Origin: an uncultured bacterium
GTDB lineage: Bacteria; Bacillota; Clostridia; Oscillospirales; Oscillospiraceae
Length of the DNA stretch: 13,206 bases
Assembly: GCA_949288405.1 (NCBI GenBank)
Contig: CASEKM010000014.1
Coordinates: 1 to 13,206, forward strand
Direction: 5' to 3'
In this document: positions 6,321-13,186 of the stretch, in pieces
How the letters are laid out: every line of letters begins with the position of its first letter
How positions within the stretch are numbered: the stretch's first letter is position 1
The notes under the pieces: model-generated
What the model was told of the DNA's origin: nothing
Seen by the model: the letters and a program-made list of their open reading frames with translations, nothing else
Databases searched by the model: none
Program-made: the position numbers and the translations under genes

Positions 6321-6965
6321 TTGTTTTCCCTGATAAAGCCGAAGAAGTGCGCCCTGGCCCTGCTGGGCAGCGCCATTCTTGCCTTCGGCCTGTACAATGT
6401 CCATGCCCTTTCCGGTGTGACCGAGGGCGGTGTATTGGGCATGACCCTGTTTCTGCACCACTGGCTGGGACTGTCCCCGGCCGTAACGGGGTTGGTAATG
6501 AACGCAGCCTGCTATCTGATGGGCTGGAGACTGCTGGGGCGGGAGTTTATCGCCTACTCCATTGTGGCGGGAGGCGGGTTCTCCATCTTTTACGCCGTGG
6601 TGGAGCAGTTTGATCCCCTGTGGCCCCAGCTGGCGGAGCACCCCCTTCTGGCGGCGGTGCTGGGCGCCCTGTTCGTGGGCTGCGGCGTGGGCCTGAGCGT
6701 TCGGGCCGGAGGAGCCCCCGGCGGGGACGACGCCCTGGCCATGAGCATCTCCACCCTCACCCGCTGGGACATCCAGTGGGCCTACCTCATCAGCGACCTG
6801 GTGGTACTGGCCCTGTCGGTCACCTACATTGACCTGGAGCGGCTGGGCTGCTCTCTGCTGACGGTGGTCCTGTCCGGGCAGATCATCGGCCTGGTCCAGC
6901 GTGTGGGCCGCCGGGAGCAGGAGGAGACGGCGCAGCCGGGATCTCCTGTGGAGGAACAGCTGTAA
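6321..6965 (+). CDS. YitT-family membrane protein (DUF161), no DUF2179 domain
   Basis: A 214-residue integral membrane protein of the YitT/DUF161 family, whose substrate or role is unknown. Five to six hydrophobic segments are visible, with family motifs ALSGVTEGGVLGMTLFLHH (about 29-47), a glycine-rich GALFVGCGVGLSVRAGG (about 115-131) followed by GGDDALA, and LTRWDIQWAYLISDL. Many YitT proteins are about 280 aa and carry a cytosolic DUF2179 domain; this one ends after the last helix with a short charged tail and is the short form. The start is the TTG at 6321: AAAGGAG (6306-6312) lies 8 bases upstream, and no in-frame ATG precedes it. It is monocistronic, divergent from alaX and convergent with cysK. 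Confidence 0.9.
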   Translation: MFSLIKPKKCALALLGSAILAFGLYNVHALSGVTEGGVLGMTLFLHHWLGLSPAVTGLVMNAACYLMGWRLLGREFIAYSIVAGGGFSIFYAVVEQFDPLWPQLAEHPLLAAVLGALFVGCGVGLSVRAGGAPGGDDALAMSISTLTRWDIQWAYLISDLVVLALSVTYIDLERLGCSLLTVVLSGQIIGLVQRVGRREQEETAQPGSPVEEQL

Positions 6966-7001
6966 TCGAGACACGGCGCGGGGATCGGACGCCTTCCATG
7001 A

Positions 7002-7023
7002 AAAAAGATCCGCTGAAAAGCGG
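7002..7023 (-). terminator. second leftward hairpin-T terminator downstream of cysK
   Basis: A 5-bp stem (7010-7014 with 7019-7023, loop GAAA on the plus strand). Read leftward it is followed by ATC and then six T (complement of 7001-7006). It backs up the larger hairpin 30 bp before it. Confidence 0.5.
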
Positions 7024-7053
7024 CCCCCGTGCAGGCGTGTGAAATAAGAAGAG

Positions 7054-7101
7054 AGGCCCCCCTCGGGGTCCGGGACATCCCGGACTGCCCGAGGGGGGCC
7101 T
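7054..7101. terminator. long GC-rich hairpin between converging yitT-like gene and cysK
   Basis: A 14-bp outer stem (7054-7067 with 7088-7101) and a 7-bp inner stem (7068-7074 with 7079-7085) around the loop ACAT, with a two-base TG bulge on the right arm. Read leftward it is followed by a T-rich stretch (CTCTTCTTATTTC), and it begins 9 bases after the cysK stop, so it should end cysK transcription. The rightward side has only TTCTGG, so for the YitT-family transcript it is a weak or processing hairpin. Confidence 0.8.
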
Positions 7102-7109
7102 TCTGGTCG

Positions 7110-8039
7110 TTATGCAAACATGGGGGAGGACAGGTACCGGTCCCCGGAGTCAGGGAGGATGACCACGATGGTCTTGCCGGCGTACTCGGGCCGCTTGGCC
7201 AGCGCTCCCGCCGCCCACAGGGCGGCCCCGGAGGAGATGCCAACCAGGATGCCCTCGGTGCGGACGATGTCCCGGCCGGCGGCGAAGGCGTCCTCGTCCT
7301 TCACCCGGAGCACCTGGTCGTAGATGGTGCGGTCCAGGGTGTCGGGGATGAAATTGGAGCCGATGCCCTGGATCTGGTGGGGGCCCGCCTGACCGCCGGA
7401 GAGGAGGGGGGAGGCGTCCGGCTCCACCGCCGCCACCTGGAGGGCGGGATTGCGCTCCTTCAAGTACCGGGCGGTGCCCGAGAGGGTGCCGCCGGTGCCC
7501 ACACAGGCCACGAATACGTCCACCTGCCCCTGGGTGTCTGTCCAGATCTCCGGTCCGGTGGTGCGGTAGTGGGCGTCCGGGTTGGCGGGGTTGGAGAACT
7601 GGTCGGGGATGTAGCTGCCGGGGATGGAGCGGGAGAGCTCGGCGGCCCTGTCCACCGCCCCCTGCATCCCCAGGGCCCCGGGGGTGAGGACCAGCTCGGC
7701 CCCGTAGGCGGCCAGCATGGCCCGCCGCTCGGCGCTCATGGTGTCCGGCATGGTGAGGATCACCCGGTAGCCCCGAGCGGCGGCCACACAGGCCAGACCG
7801 ATGCCGGTGTTGCCGGAGGTGGGCTCGATGATGGTCCCGCCGGGCTTCAGCAGTCCCCTTGCCTCCGCGTCCAGGATCATGGACAGGCCCACCCGGTCCT
7901 TGGCGGAGCCGGCGGGATTCAGATATTCCAGCTTGGCCAGCACCCGGGCCTGAAACTGGTGCTTGGCGCCGTAGCGGTTCAGCTCCAGCAGGGGGGTATG
8001 GCCGACAAGTTCTTCCACGCTGTGGGCAATGGCGGACAT
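7110..8039 (-). CDS. cysK: cysteine synthase (O-acetylserine sulfhydrylase)
   Basis: A PLP enzyme that makes L-cysteine and acetate from O-acetyl-L-serine and sulfide in the cytoplasm. The 309-residue length is typical. The PLP lysine is K47 in NPAGSAKDR, the substrate loop TSGNTG is at 74-79, the phosphate-binding loop is GTGGTLSG, and the C-terminal SSGAA and PDSGDRYLS motifs are intact. The ATG at 8039 has AAGGAGG 8 bases upstream. The promoter at 8075-8103 gives a leader of only about 30 bases, so no T-box or S-box leader controls it. No cysE is adjacent, so serine acetylation must be encoded elsewhere. The related cystathionine beta-synthase and CysM families are less likely given length and motifs. 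Confidence 0.95.
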   Translation of the reverse strand: MSAIAHSVEELVGHTPLLELNRYGAKHQFQARVLAKLEYLNPAGSAKDRVGLSMILDAEARGLLKPGGTIIEPTSGNTGIGLACVAAARGYRVILTMPDTMSAERRAMLAAYGAELVLTPGALGMQGAVDRAAELSRSIPGSYIPDQFSNPANPDAHYRTTGPEIWTDTQGQVDVFVACVGTGGTLSGTARYLKERNPALQVAAVEPDASPLLSGGQAGPHQIQGIGSNFIPDTLDRTIYDQVLRVKDEDAFAAGRDIVRTEGILVGISSGAALWAAGALAKRPEYAGKTIVVILPDSGDRYLSSPMFA

Positions 8040-8074
8040 AGACGATTCCTCCTTAAAAAATAACGGATGCTTTG

Positions 8075-8103
8075 ATGATACCGCCCGGCCCCCGGGTTGT
8101 CAA
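8075..8103 (-). promoter_or_regulatory. sigma-A promoter of cysK
   Basis: On the minus strand perfect TTGACA (8103-8098), 17-bp GC-rich spacer, TATCAT (8080-8075). Confidence 0.8.
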
Positions 8104-8112
8104 CCGGCCCCC

Positions 8113-8140
8113 TTGCAAAAGAAAAAAGTTTTCGTATAAT
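8113..8140 (+). promoter_or_regulatory. sigma-A promoter of the patatin-like gene
   Basis: TTGCAA (8113-8118), 16-bp spacer, perfect TATAAT (8135-8140). Its -35 hexamer is only 9 bp from that of the divergent cysK promoter. Confidence 0.75.
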
Positions 8141-8149
8141 AGGACATGT

Positions 8150-8168
8150 GGGCGGCCGGCGGCCGCCC
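8150..8168 (+). other. 5' leader hairpin of the patatin-like transcript
   Basis: A perfect 8-bp GC stem (8150-8157 with 8161-8168) with a 3-base loop begins within a few bases of the predicted transcription start. A second small stem (8178-8181 with 8185-8188) follows. No T run follows either, so they are leader structures, not terminators, and could stabilise the 5' end. Confidence 0.5.
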
Positions 8169-8215
8169 CTGACCATACCGCTGCGCGGCGGAGCCCCAAA
8201 AGGAGGAACACAGGA

Positions 8216-9067
8216 ATGAAAGTAGGACTGGTGCTGGAGGGCGGGGCCCTTCGGACGATTTTTTCCACCGGCGTGTTTGACGCCATGCTGGAGAAAGACC
8301 TGATGGCCGACTATGTGATCGGCGTCTCCGCGGGGATCGCCTACGGCGTGAGCTATGTGTCCAGGCAGCCCCGGCGGAACCTGGAGATCCTCACCCGCTT
8401 TGCCAACGACCGGCGGTATATGGGCCTGAAAAACCTGATCGACCGGCGCAACCGCAGCTACTTCGGCCTGGAGTTTTCCTACGAGACCATTCCCAACCAG
8501 CTGGTCCCCTTTGATTATGATACCTTCGCCGCCTTCCCGGGCAGCGTGGAGGCGGTGGTGACCAACCTGGAGACGGGACAGGCGGAGTACAAGGAGGTGC
8601 CCCGGCGGGATGAGAAATTCCTTCTCCTCCAGGCCACCTGCGCCATGCCGCTTATGTTTCCCATCTATTGGCTGGATGGCAAGCCCTATCTGGACGGCGG
8701 AGCCGCCGAGGCGGTGCCCTACCGCCGGGCCTTTGAGCAGGGGTGCGACCGGGCGGTGGTCATCCTCACCAAGCCCCGCAGCTTTGTCCGCAGACAGGAG
8801 AAGCTGCTCCCCCTGATCCAGCGGCGCTACCGGGAGTACCCCAATTTCTGCCGGACCATGGCGGAGCGGGCGGACCGGGACAACCGCGCCCGACAGGAGC
8901 TGTTCCAGCTGGAGCGGGAGGGGAAGGCGCTGGTCATCGCCCCGGAGTCCCTCCACGGGGTGGGCCGCATCGAGCACAACGTGGATAAGCTGCGGATGCT
9001 GTGGGCCGAGGGCTATCAGCAGGGCATGGAGCGCATGGAGGAGCTGCGGGCCTTCATGGGCCGGTAG
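8216..9067 (+). CDS. patatin-like phospholipase family protein
   Basis: A 283-residue serine hydrolase of the patatin/YjjU-like family, expected to hydrolyse acyl esters of lipids; the physiological substrate is unknown. The oxyanion-hole motif EGGALRT is at 8-14, the nucleophile elbow GVSAG at 36-40 with S38, and the catalytic aspartate D160 in DGG (160-162), so the Ser-Asp dyad is complete. There is no signal peptide, so it acts in the cytoplasm or at the inner membrane face. The start at 8216 has AGGAGG 9 bases upstream; the frame stays open further upstream to 8072 but that stretch overlaps the promoter and leader hairpin. Its 3' end overlaps the stop region of a small convergent gene by 14 bp. 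It is divergent from cysK. Confidence 0.92.
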   Translation: MKVGLVLEGGALRTIFSTGVFDAMLEKDLMADYVIGVSAGIAYGVSYVSRQPRRNLEILTRFANDRRYMGLKNLIDRRNRSYFGLEFSYETIPNQLVPFDYDTFAAFPGSVEAVVTNLETGQAEYKEVPRRDEKFLLLQATCAMPLMFPIYWLDGKPYLDGGAAEAVPYRRAFEQGCDRAVVILTKPRSFVRRQEKLLPLIQRRYREYPNFCRTMAERADRDNRARQELFQLEREGKALVIAPESLHGVGRIEHNVDKLRMLWAEGYQQGMERMEELRAFMGR

Positions 9068-9227
9068 TGCCGGCGTCCAGGGCGAAGGCGGCCAGCGCGT
9101 CCCCCAGAAGGGTAAAAAAGGCGGCCATCCGGGCCAGCTCCTCCTGGGACCGGCCCTGAGCCAGCGAGGCCGCCGCGGCCATCGCCCCCGCCGCCAGGGG
9201 CCCGGCGGGCAGTTGAAACACAGACAA
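9054..9227 (-). CDS. small protein, resembles DUF6774 family
   Basis: A 57-residue frame in the gap between the hydrolase and the response regulator. The core, LAQGRSQEELARMAAFF and then TLLGDALAAFALD, is an alpha-helical pattern that from memory matches the small clostridial family annotated DUF6774 (LAxGLSxDELALLAAxFTQLGDTLA); function unknown. Reading with a TTG start at 9227 uses GGAGG at 9238-9242, 10 bases upstream; a GTG at 9221 and an ATG at 9182 are alternatives, the last giving 42 residues. Its ribosome-binding site lies in one arm of the terminator of the upstream two-component operon, so it would be made from read-through or an unseen promoter. The last codons overlap the 3' end of the convergent hydrolase gene by 14 bp. 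The gene is supported by the family-like sequence, not by a known promoter. Confidence 0.6.
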   Translation of the reverse strand: MSVFQLPAGPLAAGAMAAAASLAQGRSQEELARMAAFFTLLGDALAAFALDAGTTGP

Positions 9228-9230
9228 GAA

Positions 9231-9277
9231 AAAACCACCTCCCCGCCATTCTATGAGAAGGGCGGAGGGGTGGTTTT
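9231..9277. terminator. bidirectional terminator between hydrolase and two-component operon
   Basis: A 17-bp stem (9231-9247 with 9261-9277) with one mismatch and one G-T pair around a 13-base loop. Read leftward it ends in six T and CTTGT, right after the response regulator gene; read rightward it ends in TTTT, suiting the hydrolase transcript. The left arm read leftward contains the GGAGG used by the small gene. Confidence 0.85.
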
Positions 9278-9308
9278 GCTGTATCTGGGTCTGGAGGGCG
9301 GCGTTCCC

Positions 9309-10013
9309 TCAGTCCTCCAGCATCCGGTAGCCGATGCCCAGCTCGGTGAGGACGTACTTGGGCTCGGAGGGGTTCTCCTTGAGCTTGCGGCGGATGTTAG
9401 CCATGTTCACCCGGAGGATCTGGTTGCTGCTGCTGCCGTAGGGGCCCCACACGTGCTCCAGGATGAAGTCGTAGGTGAGCACCTTGCCCGCGTGGATGCA
9501 CAGCAGCTCCAGGATCTTGAACTCGTTCTGGGTGAAGTGGATCTCCTCCCCGTTGAGGAGCACCTGGTGCTTGGCGATGTCCACCGTCAGGTCCTTGATG
9601 TGGTACACGTCCTTCTGGGAGCCCTGGCTCAGCTTCAGCCGGTCGGACCGGCGCAGGGTGGTGCGCACCCGGGCCAGCATCTCGGACACGCCGAAGGGCT
9701 TGACGATGTAGTCGTCCGCCCCCATGTCCAGGGCCTTTACCTTCTCCGACTCCCGGTCCCGGGCGGAGATGATGATGACCGGGGTCTCCTGGGGCAGGCC
9801 GGTCACCTGCTGGAGGATCTCCATGCCGTCCAGATCGGGCAGGCCCAGGTCCAGCAGCACCAGGTCGGGGCTGTGGGAAAAGAACAGGGACAGGCCCTCC
9901 TTTCCGCTGAAGGCGGGGATGGACTTATAGTCATTGGCGTTCAGTGCCCGGCAGATAAAGTTGCTGATGGTGCGCTCGTCTTCGATCACAAGGATCACTC
10001 GTTTTTCATTCAT
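9309..10013 (-). CDS. kdpE: KdpE-like response regulator (OmpR/PhoB family)
   Basis: A 234-residue DNA-binding response regulator, second gene of a two-component operon. The receiver domain (about 4-116) has the acidic pair E11/D12, phospho-acceptor D55 in LLDLGLPDLDG, the ISARD switch and the VKPFG lysine. The C-terminal winged helix (about 138-232) shows AGKVLT, VWGP, ANIRRKLKENP and TELGIGYRM, the pattern of KdpE. KdpE proteins activate potassium-uptake genes when phosphorylated; no kdpFABC genes are present here, so that target is inferred only. The ATG at 10013 overlaps the kinase stop by 8 bases and uses GGAGG at 10023-10027; the frame continues upstream but only inside the kinase gene. 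Coupling to the kinase is translational. Confidence 0.92.
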   Translation of the reverse strand: MNEKRVILVIEDERTISNFICRALNANDYKSIPAFSGKEGLSLFFSHSPDLVLLDLGLPDLDGMEILQQVTGLPQETPVIIISARDRESEKVKALDMGADDYIVKPFGVSEMLARVRTTLRRSDRLKLSQGSQKDVYHIKDLTVDIAKHQVLLNGEEIHFTQNEFKILELLCIHAGKVLTYDFILEHVWGPYGSSSNQILRVNMANIRRKLKENPSEPKYVLTELGIGYRMLED

Positions 10014-11187
10014 CCTTCTCTTCCTCCATGGGAAGCCCGAAGCGGAACACCGCGCCGCCCTCCGGGGCGTTGCCGGCGGCAAAGAAACCGCTGTGGGCTC
10101 TGATAATACTCTGACAGACGGACAGGCCGATCCCCATTCCCCGGGAGGAATCTCCCGACAGATTGTCCTCCAGGGGGCGGCCCAGCTGGACCGCCTGGCT
10201 CACTTCAGGGGAGATCCCCTTTCCGTGGTCCCGCACCTCCACCACAGCCCAGTCCTCCTGGCGGAAGAGGCACAGGCGGATGTGTTCCCGGTCCCCCGAG
10301 TGGCGGATGGCGTTTTCCAGCAGGTTGACGATCACCTGTTTGATGAGCATGGGCTCCATGGCCAAAAACAGGATGTCGTCAGACATCTCCAGGGAGATGG
10401 GGTAGTCGGGGAAGCGCCGGCGGATGGTGAGCAGGGCGTCCCCCGCCACCTCCTCCAGCAGCTCCTCCTGCTTCTTCATGGGCATGACCCCGTCCCGGAT
10501 CTTGGTGATGGACAGCAGGTTCTCCACCATGGCGATGAGGGAGTCGGCGTCGCTCTTGATGTCCTGCACCAGAGAGGCGTTTTTCTCTGAGGCGGCGATC
10601 TCCTCGCTGGAGAGCAGCACCGAGGCCGCGCCGGAGATGGCGGTGAGGGGGGTGCGCAGGTCGTGGGACACCGCCCTTAAAATGTTTCCCCGAATGGTCT
10701 CCCGGTCCGCCTGGAGCTGAATGGCATTTTTCTCCTCATTGAGCTTGGCGTTGAGCTCGTAGAGCTCCTTGGCGTCCTTTTCCCGCTTGGCCGCCTCCAC
10801 CGCCTGGAGCTTCACCCGGGAGGTGAGGGCGCACACCATCACCGACATGGCCATCATGCTGAGCATGGCCACCGGATATCCGGCATAGCTCAGGGAGAAG
10901 GCGTGGTAGGGGTACATAAAAAAGTAGTTGATGAAAAAGCCGCTGAGCAGGGCGGCCGCCACACCGTAGAAGTACCCGTCCGTCAGCAGGGAGATGAGCA
11001 TGACCGCCAGGGTGAACACCAGATCGGAGTTGTTCTCCTCCCCGGTGTGCTGGAGCAGGAGCCCGCTGAACCAGTAGGCGGCCAGCAGGAGCACCGAGGT
11101 GGTCAGCAGGTCCCGGAGCACCGGGGGCAGGAAGCGCGCCAGATCCTGATAGCCCCGGTACAGCTTGGAAAAGGGATGTCTCGGCAT
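10006..11187 (-). CDS. KdpD-like sensor histidine kinase lacking the N-terminal KdpD domain
   Basis: A 393-residue membrane histidine kinase, first gene of the operon. It has four closely spaced transmembrane helices (about 26-122), the DUF4118 pattern of KdpD with the YFYGVAAALLSGFFINYFF segment. A coiled-coil linker (about 123-160), a HisKA domain with H175 in AVSHDLRTPL, and a HATPase domain with NLLENAIRHS, DHGKGIS and SRGMGIGLS follow. Full KdpD is about 850-900 aa and begins with a KdpD nucleotide-binding domain and a USP domain; both are absent and the ATG at 11187 has GAGGT 8 bases upstream, so this is not a frame loss within the window. It probably phosphorylates the overlapping KdpE-like regulator. 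The signal is unknown. Confidence 0.92.
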   Translation of the reverse strand: MPRHPFSKLYRGYQDLARFLPPVLRDLLTTSVLLLAAYWFSGLLLQHTGEENNSDLVFTLAVMLISLLTDGYFYGVAAALLSGFFINYFFMYPYHAFSLSYAGYPVAMLSMMAMSVMVCALTSRVKLQAVEAAKREKDAKELYELNAKLNEEKNAIQLQADRETIRGNILRAVSHDLRTPLTAISGAASVLLSSEEIAASEKNASLVQDIKSDADSLIAMVENLLSITKIRDGVMPMKKQEELLEEVAGDALLTIRRRFPDYPISLEMSDDILFLAMEPMLIKQVIVNLLENAIRHSGDREHIRLCLFRQEDWAVVEVRDHGKGISPEVSQAVQLGRPLEDNLSGDSSRGMGIGLSVCQSIIRAHSGFFAAGNAPEGGAVFRFGLPMEEEKDE

Positions 11188-11243
11188 CTGTGTGCACCTC
11201 CGCTCTCTGGCGGCCGCCGGGGCCGCGCTTTTTCGACTTTCTT

Positions 11244-11272
11244 ATTATAACAGGAAGCGGGGGATGCGTAAA
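11244..11272 (-). promoter_or_regulatory. sigma-A promoter of the KdpD/KdpE-like operon
   Basis: On the minus strand TTTACG (11272-11267), 17-bp spacer, perfect TATAAT (11249-11244). The leader is about 50 bases. Confidence 0.75.
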
Positions 11273-11308
11273 GAGTTGGAAGGGGCCCTTTCCCGGCGGA
11301 AACGATTT

Positions 11309-11322
11309 TTTTCCCGGGAAAA
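11309..11322. repeat. 14-bp perfect palindrome between divergent promoters
   Basis: TTTTCCCGGGAAAA lies midway between the kinase promoter and the glnS promoter. A related imperfect dyad, TTTCC-CGGC-GGAAA, is just left of it at about 11289-11302. Both could be operator sites; no regulator is assigned. Confidence 0.5.
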
Positions 11323-11354
11323 CCGGTCCAAGTCCGAAATTTGGGAAGAAGGCC

Positions 11355-11384
11355 TTGCATCCCGGCCATTCTATGATGTAGAAT
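11355..11384 (+). promoter_or_regulatory. probable sigma-A promoter of glnS
   Basis: TTGCAT (11355-11360), 18-bp spacer, TAGAAT (11379-11384). A dyad ATTCTA-TGATG-TAGAAT (11368-11384) covers the -10 hexamer. The leader is about 37 bases, so no T-box leader fits. Confidence 0.55.
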
Positions 11385-11427
11385 AATGGGGTTAATATCC
11401 CACCAAAGAGACAGGAGGGTCAAAATT

Positions 11428-13140
11428 ATGGCGGAAGAACTGAAAACCGGCATCCCCGAGAAGGGGGAGCCCGCTCCCAGCCAGAACTTTATCCATGAAT
11501 TTATCGCGGAGGACATCGCCCCCGGCGGCCGCTGCGCCGGCATGCAGGTGCACACCCGCTTTCCACCCGAGCCCAACGGGTATCTCCACATCGGCCACTG
11601 CAAGGCCCTGATCATCGACTTCGGCTCCGCCGAGAAGTTCGGCGGCATCTGCAACCTGCGCATGGACGACACCAACCCCGCCAAGGAGGACACCGAGTTC
11701 GTGGACGCCATCCAGGAGGACATCCACTGGCTGGGCTTCGACTGGGGGGACCGGTTCTACTACGGCTCCGACTACTTCGAGAAGACCTATGAGCTGGCGG
11801 TGGGCCTCATCAAGAAGGGCCTGGCCTACGTGTGCGAGCTCACCCCCGAGCAGTTCAAGGAGTACCGGGGCGACACCAACACCCCCGCCCGCTCCCCCTG
11901 GCGGGACCGGCCCATCGAGGAGTCCCTGGACCTGTTTGAGCGCATGAAGAACGGGGAGTTCCCCGAGGGCAAGTACACCCTCCGGGCCAAGATCGATCTG
12001 GAGAGCGGCAACTTCAACATGCGTGACCCGGTGCTCTACCGCATCCGATATATCGAGCACCACCGGCAGGGGACGAAATGGTGCATCTTCCCCATGTACG
12101 ACTTTGCCCACCCCATCCAGGACGCCCTGGAGGGCATCACCCACTCCCTGTGCTCCCTGGAATATGAGGACCACCGGCCCCTGTACAACTGGGTCATCGA
12201 GCACACCGACGTGCCCAGTAAACCCCGGCAGATCGAGTTTGCCCGCCTGAACATCGACCACACCGTCATGTCCAAGCGGAAGCTGCGCAAGCTGGTGGAG
12301 GACGGCTATGTCTCCGGCTGGGACGATCCCCGGATGCCCACCCTGTGCGGCCTGCGCCGCCGGGGCTATACCCCCGCCTCCATCCGCAACTTCTGCGACC
12401 GCATCGGCGTGGCCAAGAACCCCTCCACTGTGGAGTACGGCTTTTTGGAGCACTGCCTGCGGGAGGACCTGAACGAGCACGCCCAGCGGGTGATGGCGGT
12501 GCTGCGCCCCGTCGAGCTGACCATCACCAACTACCCCGAGGGTCAGAGCGAGGAGGTAGAGGTGGAGAACAACCCCAACGACCCGGAGGCCGGCACCCGT
12601 ACCGTCACCTTCTCCCGGCACCTGTATGTGGAGGCCGACGACTTCCTGGAGACCCCCATCCCCAAGTATAAGCGCCTGTACCCCGACGGCCCCGAGTGCC
12701 GCCTGAAGGGGGCCTATCTGATCCGCTGCACCGGCTGCGTCAAGGACGAGGCCGGAAACGTGGTGGAGGTGCTGGCCGAGTACGACCCGGAGTCCCGGGG
12801 GGGCAACCCCGCCGACGGCCGGAAGGTGAAGGGGGCCACCATCCACTGGGTGGACGCCGCCACCGCCGTGGACGCCCAGGTGCGGCTGTACGACAACCTG
12901 TTCACCGACCCCGACCCGGACGCCGGGGACAAGAACTTCCTGGACTGCCTGAACCCCAAGTCCCTGGAGGTGCTGGACGGCTGCAAGCTGGAGGCCTCTC
13001 TGGCCGGCGCGCAGGCCCCCTCCCAGTACCAGTTCCTGCGGCTGGGTTACTTCTGTGTAGACAGCAAGGACTCCAAGTCCGGCGCCCTGGTGTTCAACCG
13101 GGCGGTGAGCCTGAAGGATAGCTTTAAGGCTGGAAAATAA
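11428..13140 (+). CDS. glnS: glutaminyl-tRNA synthetase
   Basis: Charges tRNA-Gln with glutamine using ATP. The 570-residue class I synthetase compares with 554 aa in E. coli. The catalytic core carries PPEPNGYLHIGH with HIGH at 54-57, the RMDDTNPAKED acidic strand, the GlnRS-type segment WGDRFYYGSDYF, and the second signature VMSKRKL (280-286). The C-terminal anticodon-binding beta-barrels (about 350-560) complete it. The GlnRS-type features and length separate it from GluRS. The ATG at 11428 has AGGAGGG at 11413-11419; an upstream in-frame ATG at 11386 overlaps the promoter. Many Firmicutes lack GlnRS and use misacylation plus GatCAB, so this gene's lineage was probably acquired laterally, as in other clostridial groups. 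A strong terminator follows 14 bases after the stop. Identity is firm. Confidence 0.96.
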   Translation: MAEELKTGIPEKGEPAPSQNFIHEFIAEDIAPGGRCAGMQVHTRFPPEPNGYLHIGHCKALIIDFGSAEKFGGICNLRMDDTNPAKEDTEFVDAIQEDIHWLGFDWGDRFYYGSDYFEKTYELAVGLIKKGLAYVCELTPEQFKEYRGDTNTPARSPWRDRPIEESLDLFERMKNGEFPEGKYTLRAKIDLESGNFNMRDPVLYRIRYIEHHRQGTKWCIFPMYDFAHPIQDALEGITHSLCSLEYEDHRPLYNWVIEHTDVPSKPRQIEFARLNIDHTVMSKRKLRKLVEDGYVSGWDDPRMPTLCGLRRRGYTPASIRNFCDRIGVAKNPSTVEYGFLEHCLREDLNEHAQRVMAVLRPVELTITNYPEGQSEEVEVENNPNDPEAGTRTVTFSRHLYVEADDFLETPIPKYKRLYPDGPECRLKGAYLIRCTGCVKDEAGNVVEVLAEYDPESRGGNPADGRKVKGATIHWVDAATAVDAQVRLYDNLFTDPDPDAGDKNFLDCLNPKSLEVLDGCKLEASLAGAQAPSQYQFLRLGYFCVDSKDSKSGALVFNRAVSLKDSFKAGK

Positions 13141-13154
13141 ATCCCATACCCGGA

Positions 13155-13186
13155 CCGGGGCGGCCAGACAGGCCGCCCCGGATTTT
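13155..13186 (+). terminator. rho-independent terminator of glnS
   Basis: A perfect 11-bp GC stem (13155-13165 with 13171-13181), loop AGACA, then ATTTT. The 20 bases after it to the window edge show nothing recognisable. Confidence 0.88.

Noticed and set aside
7029..8063. Rightward open frame (344 codons) opposite cysK
   Set aside because: Runs through the cysK terminator hairpin and promoter-proximal leader; glycine-rich shadow with no recognisable motif.
7979..9238. Leftward open frame (419 codons) opposite the patatin-like gene
   Set aside because: Crosses two promoters and the real cysK start; composition is that of an antisense shadow.
9016..9249. Leftward 77-codon frame over the small gene
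   Set aside because: Reads Gly/Arg-rich low-complexity sequence; the neighbouring frame gives a family-like helical protein instead.
9213..10103. Rightward open frame (296 codons) opposite the kdpE-like gene
   Set aside because: Starts in the terminator region and has no family-like motif; the opposite strand encodes an unmistakable response regulator.
11392..12846. Leftward open frame (484 codons) opposite glnS
   Set aside because: Gly/Val/Leu/His-rich, no start signal; stop-free only because glnS uses G/C third positions.
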